The translations under genes and the position numbers were made by a program. A model generated the notes under the pieces. It saw only the letters and a list, made by a program, of their open reading frames with translations. It had not been told where the DNA came from and searched no databases. Shown piece after piece: positions 16,320-21,866 of a stretch of 38,243 nt of DNA. Every line of letters begins with the position of its first letter. The stretch's first letter is position 1. The stretch is from a virus: IMG/VR virus record IMGVR_UViG_3300021335_000037, positions 1 to 38,243 of that record, one strand, 5' to 3'.

Positions 16320-16359
16320 TCTTTGTCCCCCCGTGGATAGGCGTTAGGGGGACATAACT
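16320..16359 (-). promoter_or_regulatory. Predicted phage RNAP promoter with inverted repeat before RNAP gene
   Basis: The promoter core AGTTATGTCCCCCTAACG is at 16342-16359 on the minus strand, with one base differing from the other sites. Its GTCCCCC is repeated in inverted form as GGGGGGAC at 16324-16331, giving a dyad around the start site. The dyad ends just before the RNAP Shine-Dalgarno site, so it could affect both transcription and translation of the polymerase gene. Confidence 0.6.
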
Positions 16360-16383
16360 AAAACTGTAGTAATTAGGGGTGTT

Positions 16384-16662
16384 TCAGTGAGAAGAGGTTG
16401 TATCGATTAGCGGGTTGTTGGATGTAAGTAATCCAATGAACGCATAAGATAAATTAAGGGTGGGAGTACGGCCGGGCGTACCAGTGTAGCCCCTGTTGAA
16501 TAGGGGCATTTTGGATATTTTACGATTACTAAAAAGTGTACTCCAACCATAATGGATTGAAGCAAATTGCTGATATAAACCACGATACATGCGGGGTGGG
16601 GCATGTGGTATGTTTTCCCAGTGTGCTGTTGTCATCCCAGCCATTTTGTAAATAGAAATCAT
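16384..16662 (-). CDS. Small early hypothetical protein
   Basis: This 92-residue frame begins at an ATG with AAGGAG 7 nt upstream, one of the best ribosome sites in the window. That is the main support for the gene. The product is rich in aromatic residues and Ser/Thr/Asn, with no recognised domain. It lies between the winged-helix regulator and the RNAP promoter, where T7-like phages keep small early host-takeover proteins. Codon character is less convincing than in its neighbours, so I rate it as probable only. Confidence 0.5.
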   Translation of the reverse strand: MISIYKMAGMTTAHWENIPHAPPRMYRGLYQQFASIHYGWSTLFSNRKISKMPLFNRGYTGTPGRTPTLNLSYAFIGLLTSNNPLIDTTSSH

Positions 16663-16740
16663 GTTCAGCTCCTTCTTTTGATGATGCAGTTATCGCCTAT
16701 AAATGACGCTAAATCAAAGCAAGCAGTTTAACCTTTTTAT

Positions 16741-16753
16741 GTAACTCAGTTAC
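16741..16753. promoter_or_regulatory. Perfect 13-bp palindrome, candidate operator
   Basis: GTAACTCAGTTAC has two 6-bp arms around a central C. It overlaps the stop codon of the winged-helix gene and lies upstream of the small early gene and the RNAP gene. Short perfect dyads like this are typical binding sites for dimeric winged-helix regulators, but no second copy was found. Confidence 0.3.
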
Positions 16754-17189
16754 CACCCGTTAGGCTACTTTTGCCCATAGCAACTTGGTAGTTTTCCATA
16801 GCATTTAGCCAGTACCTTATCGGCTTTCTCTGCACTGAAGATATGTGGAATTCAGTGTAGTCGAATAGTTGATTTACGAGCGGTGGTGCGGCCTTGTAGC
16901 CCTTCCCATCCTCTTCGATCCAGCCTTCAGCCAAACACTCTTCGACAATCTTCGCAGCTGCCTGTCTAGAGACTTGCAACTCTTTGGCTATGATGCTTTT
17001 TGTGTAAACCCGGTTGTCATGAGCAGCAACAAACATAAGTCGTGACATTGCATTTCTTGCTGGTGTCGAATTGAAATACCGCTGAATAGGAGTAGCATCG
17101 CGCTGGTTACGTGCTTGATAAATCTCTAGCTGCCATGCCGCTAAAGCAAGTGCATAACCTTTATGTAATTTCTTTTCTACATCATCCAT
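16746..17189 (-). CDS. Winged helix-turn-helix DNA-binding regulator
   Basis: This 147-residue protein has a MarR-like winged-helix segment at about residues 47-95: VYTKSIIAKELQVSRQAAAK forms the HTH, followed by IVEECLAEGWIEEDGKGYKA as last helix and wing. GAGGG precedes the ATG. It starts 10 nt after the integrase stop and is read just before RNAP. No CI-type repressor is seen elsewhere, so this is the best candidate for a transcriptional regulator of lysogeny or early expression, or for directionality control of the integrase. Which of these applies cannot be told from sequence. Confidence 0.75.
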   Translation of the reverse strand: MDDVEKKLHKGYALALAAWQLEIYQARNQRDATPIQRYFNSTPARNAMSRLMFVAAHDNRVYTKSIIAKELQVSRQAAAKIVEECLAEGWIEEDGKGYKAAPPLVNQLFDYTEFHISSVQRKPIRYWLNAMENYQVAMGKSSLTGGN

Positions 17190-17199
17190 TTGTTTACCC

Positions 17200-18033
17200 T
17201 CACGCGCTCTTAGCCAAATCAGCAGCGATAGAACGCATACTTGATGGCTTAATGTGGATATATTTAGCGGTAGTAGCCGGGTTCCTATGCCCTAGCCATT
17301 GACCAATGATATCACTATTAAGTTTCAGCTCATTAGCCATATGTGATGCAGCGGTATGCCGGAATACATGAAACACAAATTGCTTATCGCCCTTCGCAAT
17401 TAAATAACGCATTCGATCCCAAAGTCGATAAAAAACCTTTTCGCTATAGGCACTACCTTGTAAATTAAGCGCTGCCTGTACGGCTCTGGGCTCGATAATT
17501 GGCACTGAGCGGTCATCACCATTCTTAGTATCTTGCAGGTCTACCCATAGAATACCGTCCTGATCACGCTCCAAATAGGCGTTAGTGCCTTTTATGAGAC
17601 CTTGGATCTCGCCATGGCGTAGCCCTGTAAACCGCGCAAGTATGCACATGTCACGGAACCAGCTCTCTATGCGGTTACTGTTGATGTAATTGTCTATCTT
17701 TACCAACTCTTCAGCAGTAAAGTATCTGATGCGGTTCTTCTCCCGGTGCGTTTCGATTTCGAAATACTGATGCTCAAGGCCGCTCTTACGGGCGTGTGTG
17801 AGCAGCCGGGATACAGCTGCCACGTACCTATTTACGCTGGCCTTAGATAGCCCCTTACGCAGCTCTAAAGTGTCCATGAAGTCATAAAGCTTCTGAGCGG
17901 TTACATTCTTTATTTCTATCTGCGGATTGAGGCTACAGAATTGCTCAACCCGTCTAAATGCTTCTGCCCGGTGCTTAGCTGTACCTTTCCAGATACGATG
18001 TGAATTCTTATTGAGATAATCTTTTACTAACAT
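17200..18033 (-). CDS. int: Tyrosine recombinase (phage integrase)
   Basis: This 277-residue protein has an N-terminal SAM-like core-binding domain (about 1-95) and a catalytic domain with the full active-site set: R139 (TGLRHGE), K170, H222-x-x-R225 (HVFRHTAAS), H249 (LGHR) and Y258 (TTAKYIH). AGGAG lies about 9 nt before the ATG. It would recombine phage attP with a host attB, and the candidate attP is about 1.75 kb upstream in the same direction. It is compact, without an obvious long arm-binding domain. Its presence implies at least a capacity for lysogeny. Confidence 0.97.
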   Translation of the reverse strand: MLVKDYLNKNSHRIWKGTAKHRAEAFRRVEQFCSLNPQIEIKNVTAQKLYDFMDTLELRKGLSKASVNRYVAAVSRLLTHARKSGLEHQYFEIETHREKNRIRYFTAEELVKIDNYINSNRIESWFRDMCILARFTGLRHGEIQGLIKGTNAYLERDQDGILWVDLQDTKNGDDRSVPIIEPRAVQAALNLQGSAYSEKVFYRLWDRMRYLIAKGDKQFVFHVFRHTAASHMANELKLNSDIIGQWLGHRNPATTAKYIHIKPSSMRSIAADLAKSA

Positions 18034-18057
18034 TGAAGCGCTCCTTTGCGTTCCATT

Positions 18058-18258
18058 TTACAGCCACTCTCTTTTCATGGTTTGTATTTCAGTGAGTATT
18101 CGTTTCTGTGCTGAATTTAGACCTGTTTGATTTCCGTGTATCGTAGCCAGCACTTCAAGATAGCTTTGCAGACCTTCCCGATTAATGTGTTTTAGAACTG
18201 ACATCTCTGTATCTGACAAATTGATGCGGTAGCCTTTTTTAAGTTTAGTTACTTTCAT
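18058..18258 (-). CDS. Small hypothetical protein before integrase
   Basis: The ATG at 18258 has GGAG 8 nt upstream and is preferred to a TTG at 18273. It encodes 66 residues with a basic N-terminus (MKVTKLKKGYRINL) and a helical remainder. It ends 24 nt before the integrase start and so is read with it. Size, charge and position would fit an excisionase or another small DNA-binding accessory factor, but no HTH is clear. Confidence 0.6.
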   Translation of the reverse strand: MKVTKLKKGYRINLSDTEMSVLKHINREGLQSYLEVLATIHGNQTGLNSAQKRILTEIQTMKREWL

Positions 18259-18283
18259 TAAAATGTACTCCAATCAGCTAATC

Positions 18284-18727
18284 TTATGCGTATAGGTCAC
18301 CCAGTTCCCGGCAGCCCTGCATCCACTCCCGGCTCATGCAATAGGCAACCCCGTCCCGGCCATTCCGCTCAAAGTGGAACCCGTGGCGCTTATACCAGCG
18401 CTTTAGGTTAGCTTGGCTCAGGCCATCGTTACCGCAGCGGTCTGCTGTCAGATGAATGATCATGTTATGCCGGGTGGCTATCTTCATAAACAGGCTGAGG
18501 GCGTAGCTGCCATAGCCTTGTCCCTTATCCAGTGACTGTATAAAGCCCAGTGTCATCTCACCGTCTTTATGGTCATCAGTAAGCTCGATAGCTGCTACAG
18601 CCCGGCCTTGGTTATCGAGGAACACCCGGAGCCAATGTGAGAAAGGGTGCTGGATGGTAGCCCCGTAGATATCATCTACGAAGGCTTTGTTCTGGGGGTT
18701 ATTATCCAAGCGGTTATAGTTAATCAT
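18284..18727 (-). CDS. GNAT-family N-acetyltransferase
   Basis: This 147-residue protein has a GNAT core. The acetyl-CoA-binding motif A is DKGQGYGSYALSLFMKIA (G69, G71, G73), and the C-terminal LKRWYKRHGF stretch is typical of motif B. It starts at a TAATG overlap with the zinc-finger gene. Phage GNATs of this size can modify host proteins, toxins or small molecules, and some early T7-like proteins use acetylation against host targets. The substrate cannot be predicted. Placement in the early sigma70-driven operon suggests action soon after infection or in lysogens. Confidence 0.75.
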   Translation of the reverse strand: MINYNRLDNNPQNKAFVDDIYGATIQHPFSHWLRVFLDNQGRAVAAIELTDDHKDGEMTLGFIQSLDKGQGYGSYALSLFMKIATRHNMIIHLTADRCGNDGLSQANLKRWYKRHGFHFERNGRDGVAYCMSREWMQGCRELGDLYA

Positions 18728-19476
18728 TACACTAACTCCTCAACTGGTGTCAGGGGCTGGTTAGGCTTGAAAGCTTCGATACGCTTTTTAACTGCGTTAA
18801 GGTTTCTTTTGATATTGTCGAGGTCTACCCCCAACTGTGCTACTTGCGGTGTGAGGCCATGTTTCTCCATAGCTGTCGCATATCTATCGTTGTTCCTTTG
18901 CAGCATCCCCTCTAAATGGGATACAAACCAAACCAGCTTATTAGCACTGCGCTCGTATGGCAGATTATGGCTACCAATGCAGACACCATTTTGCCAGCCA
19001 TGTTCTAAGGTGTACCCATGAGCTGCAATCCGGCCTGTCTTTACATCCAGCTTATGCTTCCGGCCACATATCTGACATGAGCCAGCATGGGTAGCTTGAC
19101 GCTCTGTTGTACGGGCTGGGGCTTTAGGCTTAGGAGTAGGCTTAACGATAGGCATTGCTTTGATACGCTGCTGCTCACGCTGTAGGTAGAACACTCTCCC
19201 GGCAGCGTCATTACCTAAAGCGGCACATAGCAAGTCGAAGTGCTTCTCATGGCGGCAATGACGCAGCTCCATAGGAATGTCGAACCAATTGTACCCGGCA
19301 GCTTCTAGAGCCTTCAGGTCACGCTTTTCACGCAAGCACTCGTAAGCGCGTTGGATACGTGTAAGGCAATCCTTATGAGCTTGCTTGGTAGCAAACTGCT
19401 CAGCAGCACACATATCATGTGCCACTGAAAGATTGTATTCATATGTATTCTTTGAAGGGTCGAGATAGTAAGTCAT
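18727..19476 (-). CDS. Early zinc-finger protein of unknown function
   Basis: This 249-residue protein has a metal-binding patch at about residues 134-168: C134-x2-C137 (CQICGRKHKL), HGYTLEH with H153 and H159, and C166 in GVCIGS. The C-x2-C ... HGY ... C arrangement recurs in phage proteins of unknown role and is not a canonical HNH nuclease. The N-terminal 100 residues are helical with further cysteines and histidines, then comes a Lys/Pro linker, and the last 60 residues are probably coiled coil. It overlaps both neighbours by one base. It may bind nucleic acid. Confidence 0.65.
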   Translation of the reverse strand: MTYYLDPSKNTYEYNLSVAHDMCAAEQFATKQAHKDCLTRIQRAYECLREKRDLKALEAAGYNWFDIPMELRHCRHEKHFDLLCAALGNDAAGRVFYLQREQQRIKAMPIVKPTPKPKAPARTTERQATHAGSCQICGRKHKLDVKTGRIAAHGYTLEHGWQNGVCIGSHNLPYERSANKLVWFVSHLEGMLQRNNDRYATAMEKHGLTPQVAQLGVDLDNIKRNLNAVKKRIEAFKPNQPLTPVEELV

Positions 19477-19700
19477 TACGCAATCTCCCGCTTACCCAGA
19501 GCATCCCACTCAGCGCGTCTAATCTTCATTTTGATATTGGAGAATGCTTCGCAGATACGAACGTGCTTACGGCCTACGATGACCCAGCAAGCTCTACCGC
19601 CACATATTGGCAGCCGATTGATATACAAATCGACATTAAACAGCTTGGCTGTACGCCAGCTTGCAGACTTTGGCTTTGATTGTTTGAATAGTTTACCCAT
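19476..19700 (-). CDS. First early gene, small basic hypothetical protein
   Basis: This 74-residue gene has AAGGAG 11 nt before its ATG. It is the first gene after the sigma70 promoter and its structured leader. The product is basic (pI clearly high by eye), with CGGRACWVIVGRKHVRICEA in the middle, and has no recognised domain. As the first gene expressed it is a candidate for an early host-acting or regulatory protein. The leader RNA structure ends about 34 nt upstream of the ATG, so its translation could depend on that structure. Confidence 0.65.
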   Translation of the reverse strand: MGKLFKQSKPKSASWRTAKLFNVDLYINRLPICGGRACWVIVGRKHVRICEAFSNIKMKIRRAEWDALGKREIA

Positions 19701-19733
19701 GTGATTCGTAGCTCCTTATTTCACATTATGGAA

Positions 19734-19815
19734 CTACTTGTGTGTAAATCTTAGGGAAATACTGGGGTTCTTACCCCCAACCTGCTGATTAGAAGTCAGC
19801 TGGCCGCACAAGTAG
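19734..19815 (-). other. Structured early leader with tRNA-Arg(TCT)-like arm; candidate attP
   Basis: On the minus strand CTACTTGTG (19815-19807) and CACAAGTAG (19742-19734) form a 9-bp closing stem. Inside are a perfect anticodon-type arm GCTGA-CTTCTAA-TCAGC (19800-19784, anticodon TCT) and a GGGGT-AAGA-ACCCC hairpin (19777-19764). The stretch from TGACTTCTAATCA to AGGTTGGGGGT matches the phage tRNA-Arg at 33778-33802 except for two bases that keep the stem paired. It lacks a D arm and a normal T loop, so it is not a tRNA gene. It lies in the integrase module and is the best attP candidate. It also begins at the expected transcript 5' end. Confidence 0.6.
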
Positions 19816-19823
19816 ATGACCCG

Positions 19824-19852
19824 ATCATACCACATTGGCTCAATAGTGTCAA
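19824..19852 (-). promoter_or_regulatory. Consensus sigma70 early promoter
   Basis: On the minus strand TTGACA (19852-19847), a 17-nt spacer and TATGAT (19829-19824) match the bacterial housekeeping promoter at 11 of 12 positions. The start would be the A at about 19817, just before the structured leader. It reads toward the early genes, integrase and RNAP, as expected for host-driven early expression. Confidence 0.88.
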
Positions 19853-19860
19853 ACGCATAC

Positions 19861-19878
19861 ATATAGGGGGACATAAGT
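19861..19878 (-). promoter_or_regulatory. Predicted phage RNAP promoter upstream of early region
   Basis: The minus strand reads ACTTATGTCCCCCTATAT, with the same core as the other three sites and CTATA as in T7. It stands 9 nt upstream of the sigma70 promoter, so the phage RNAP could re-transcribe the early region, including integrase, later in infection. Confidence 0.65.
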
Positions 19879-19948
19879 AAAAAACAAAAAGACTGCTAAT
19901 AGACTACAACAGGGGATCTGTACGGTTGCCTACGTCTGCGGTTTCTTA

Positions 19949-19976
19949 GGCGGCTAAAGTTGAACCACCTGCCGCC
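19949..19976 (-). terminator. Hairpin at end of lysis operon, possible weak terminator
   Basis: GGCGGC and GCCGCC form a 6-bp perfect GC stem with a 16-nt loop, 1 nt after the stop of the last lysis gene. There is no T-tract directly after the stem; a T-rich stretch (CTTTTTGTTTTTT) comes only about 55 nt later. It may be an RNA stabiliser rather than a terminator. Confidence 0.35.
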
Positions 19977-19977
19977 A

Positions 19978-20187
19978 TTAACTCTTCTCGTTGCCAAGCC
20001 AAAGTCCGAAGGCACCGCTGATGGCACCTGTGACGGTAGCAGTCAGAGCGGTAGCCTGTGTGCTTACCTCATCTTGAGGCAGCGCCATGAACCAGTATAG
20101 CACCTCTACATACATATATAGCATTACAGCCATCACTGCGCGGGGCAGTAGTTTCCATGCTAAGATGCGCTCCATAGTATATGTCAT
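19978..20187 (-). CDS. Small two-TM membrane protein, holin candidate
   Basis: This 69-residue protein has two hydrophobic segments, at about residues 14-35 (LPRAVMAVMLYMYVEVLYWF) and 45-64 (ALTATVTGAISGAFGLWLG), with a charged C-terminus. It overlaps the preceding holin-like gene by 4 nt and closes the lysis cassette. Short two-TM proteins in this setting are typical class II holins or antiholins. Having two holin-like genes in a row suggests that one tunes the timing of the other. Confidence 0.65.
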   Translation of the reverse strand: MTYTMERILAWKLLPRAVMAVMLYMYVEVLYWFMALPQDEVSTQATALTATVTGAISGAFGLWLGNEKS

Positions 20188-20558
20188 TTAGTGTCAGTCC
20201 TCTTCGACTTGTCAAAGCTCCGCATTCCAGAGATGCCTAACATACCAAACATAAGTGGCATCATTACGCTCATGTCAGCTTGGGGGATTGTCACACCAAA
20301 CCCGGCAGCGATTGGCGAGACCATGTAATTCACTGCTAGCGATATGCCACAGATCCACCCAATAAGGGGTCTCCAGCTGGACTGAAACCAATTGCCCTTC
20401 GCGTCTGCTTTCAGCACTTCTATTTGCTGAAGGGCTATTTCCTGAGCGTGTTTATCGGCCATGGTGGCCAGCTCGAATGAGAGCTTCTGCTTTGTGTCAG
20501 CGTCAGGTACAAACTTATCAAGGATGCCACTAACTGCGGGTATAAGAGCTTGTATCAT
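20184..20558 (-). CDS. Holin, 3-TM / gene-transfer-agent release type
   Basis: This 124-residue protein has a helical N-terminus, the sequence GNWFQSSWRPLIGWICGISL (residues ~55-74) typical of the 3TM holin family first described for gene transfer agents, and hydrophobic segments around 63-85 and 93-112. It would make holes in the cytoplasmic membrane to release the lysozyme, which lacks a signal peptide. The gene overlaps the genes on both sides by 4 nt. Confidence 0.8.
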   Translation of the reverse strand: MIQALIPAVSGILDKFVPDADTKQKLSFELATMADKHAQEIALQQIEVLKADAKGNWFQSSWRPLIGWICGISLAVNYMVSPIAAGFGVTIPQADMSVMMPLMFGMLGISGMRSFDKSKRTDTK

Positions 20559-20746
20559 GTTGAACTTCCTTCACGCTTGCAGACAGCCCCTTTTATCTCT
20601 GCGAATGGTGCTACATTTGCTATATGCTTCTGCATATCTGCTAGCCGTGCAGCGCACTGCTGTTGTGTATGATGGGGGCTATAATTATCCGTAGCCACTA
20701 CGCAATCGCCAGCGGCTAGACAAAAGAATACCATTGCATAATACAT
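20555..20746 (-). CDS. Small exported Cys-containing protein of lysis cassette
   Basis: This 63-residue gene begins immediately after the TGA of a 32-residue ORF and overlaps the holin gene by 4 nt. The first 13-14 residues are hydrophobic (MYYAMVFFCLAAG), consistent with a signal or membrane-anchor segment. Four cysteines follow or border it. Position in the lysis cassette suggests a role at the envelope. It is short for a spanin subunit, and no lipobox is convincing. Confidence 0.55.
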   Translation of the reverse strand: MYYAMVFFCLAAGDCVVATDNYSPHHTQQQCAARLADMQKHIANVAPFAEIKGAVCKREGSST

Positions 20747-20845
20747 TCAGTTTCTCCTGAACCTGTGACGTAAAAAGACAATGACGTTTATGAGTGTGTT
20801 TAAGGTGACCATCGCCACCAGCCAGTACTGCAATTCAATCGGCAT
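20747..20845 (-). CDS. 32-residue single-TM protein in lysis cassette
   Basis: The ATG at 20845 overlaps the end of the lysozyme gene by 11 nt. The frame ends in TGA directly before the ATG of the 63-residue gene. The product has one hydrophobic stretch (YWLVAMVTLNTLINVIVFL, residues 7-25) and a basic C-terminus (RHRFRRN). The exact fit between two genes and the clear membrane topology support it as a real gene. It may be a small inner-membrane partner of the 63-residue protein. Confidence 0.55.
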   Translation of the reverse strand: MPIELQYWLVAMVTLNTLINVIVFLRHRFRRN

Positions 20846-21251
20846 GGCCGCGTATCATTTCTGCATTCCGGCCTGAGCGGTTGGGTAGCGTGGCAGCGTA
20901 GCGGCTGCGTAGCAGCTCATCAGCAGCCTTGTCATATTGGGATGTACGGAGCAGCTCTAAAGTCTTAACGAAAGTGAGCAGCTTCGGTACGCCCATATTA
21001 AAGGCCAGATCGATGAGTACATCTTGTATCCCGGATGGGGCGTTATCAAACCAGCTGAGGTTCTGCCGCAGCTCTCCCACGCAGATATCGATGTCCTCAT
21101 CTAGCATCTGGTCGATAGTGATATCAGAGATACCCCTGTCCTCTAAGTTGCGCCCCACGCCTATTGAAATCTTATCTGCACTGCAACGGTAGGGAAAATG
21201 CTTCTTGCCCTCTTCTTGTATCAGCCGTTTCTTTACTTTCGCTAAGTCCAT
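20835..21251 (-). CDS. T4-type lysozyme (GH24 endolysin)
   Basis: This 138-residue muramidase hydrolyses peptidoglycan at the end of infection. The catalytic E-x8-[DC]-x5-[TS] pattern is present: E14, C23 and S29, followed by IGVGRN. The Cys at the second position also occurs in lambdoid endolysins; the third residue is Ser rather than the usual Thr. No signal sequence is present, so it depends on a holin. It overlaps the upstream gene by 10 nt. T4 lysozyme is 164 residues, and the C-terminal lobe here is short. Confidence 0.9.
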   Translation of the reverse strand: MDLAKVKKRLIQEEGKKHFPYRCSADKISIGVGRNLEDRGISDITIDQMLDEDIDICVGELRQNLSWFDNAPSGIQDVLIDLAFNMGVPKLLTFVKTLELLRTSQYDKAADELLRSRYAATLPNRSGRNAEMIRGHAD

Positions 21252-21715
21252 ATGAATGCTCCCACAAACGCTAATGACATTAGAGCCGCGCAGCCTAATG
21301 CTATTGCGATAGATTTGATTGTTTCTGTTAGTTCATGCTGTTGTCTGCGCTTTTCCATTGCAGCTCTCTTGGCTGCTTCACGCGCTTCTTGAATTCTACG
21401 CTGACGTTCAGCGAGTATCATCTGCCAAGTGCCATGGCCAAAACGCATATCGATTTCCACGCCAACTTGGCGCAGCTTTTCTTGTGCCAGCTTGTGGTCG
21501 ATAATCTCTTGAGCTACGTTTTGAGTGCTGAAGTTACTGTGCTTGTCTTGCTTGTTGCGGGCGGCCATGGCTTGCTGTTCACCTTGGAATAGTAGCTCTA
21601 ACTGGTCACCCATTTCACTGACGCTGTTGTATGCGTTTATCCCCTGCTTAATACCATCCGCGATTTTAGTTACTAAGGCTATTCCAGTGAGCGCTGCGGT
21701 AACCGGGTCTACCAT
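21242..21715 (-). CDS. Coiled-coil protein with C-terminal membrane anchor
   Basis: The ATG at 21715 follows the stop of the preceding small gene by 1 nt and has GGAAAGG upstream; a longer frame to 21763 would overlap that gene. The 157-residue product starts VDPVTAALTGIALVTKIADG, has a long charged helical region (about 85-130, Glu/Arg/Ala-rich) and ends in a single TM segment (about 136-156). It sits between fibre and lysozyme. Similar small proteins occur beside lysis genes in marine phages. An i-spanin-like role is conceivable but the topology (C-terminal anchor) is unusual for one. Confidence 0.65.
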   Translation of the reverse strand: MVDPVTAALTGIALVTKIADGIKQGINAYNSVSEMGDQLELLFQGEQQAMAARNKQDKHSNFSTQNVAQEIIDHKLAQEKLRQVGVEIDMRFGHGTWQMILAERQRRIQEAREAAKRAAMEKRRQQHELTETIKSIAIALGCAALMSLAFVGAFIWT

Positions 21716-21716
21716 T

Positions 21717-21866
21717 TCATTTACCTTTCCAAGCTCTCCAAAGTTTGGTGCATACATACACAATAGAGACCAGCCCTAACACTAGCGCGATCCACTGGTT
21801 AAGGGCGGGCAGCCAAAGGGGGCTACTGACGCCCCCGGTAGCAATCAAGATGTCATGCTGGTTCAT
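21717..21866 (-). CDS. 49-residue single-TM protein after the fibre gene
   Basis: The ATG at 21866 overlaps the fibre stop (TAATG), and the frame ends with TGA one base before the next ATG. The product, MNQHDILIATGGVSSPLWLP and onward, has a TM segment at about residues 25-40 and a basic end (KLWRAWKGK). The exact gene-to-gene fit supports it. A small membrane protein next to lysozyme and holins is probably another lysis or envelope factor. Confidence 0.65.
   Translation of the reverse strand: MNQHDILIATGGVSSPLWLPALNQWIALVLGLVSIVYVCTKLWRAWKGK

Noticed and set aside
18727-19476. HNH endonuclease
   Set aside because: The C-x2-C ... HGY ... C patch lacks the spaced N and second H of an HNH core, so only metal binding is claimed.
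19734-19815. A second complete tRNA-Arg gene
   Set aside because: There is no D arm and the T-loop sequence TTCGA is missing, although the anticodon arm is perfect. Treated as attP/leader element.
20555-20746. o-spanin lipoprotein
   Set aside because: The Cys residues near the N-terminus do not form a clear L-A-G-C lipobox and there is no proline-rich periplasmic domain.
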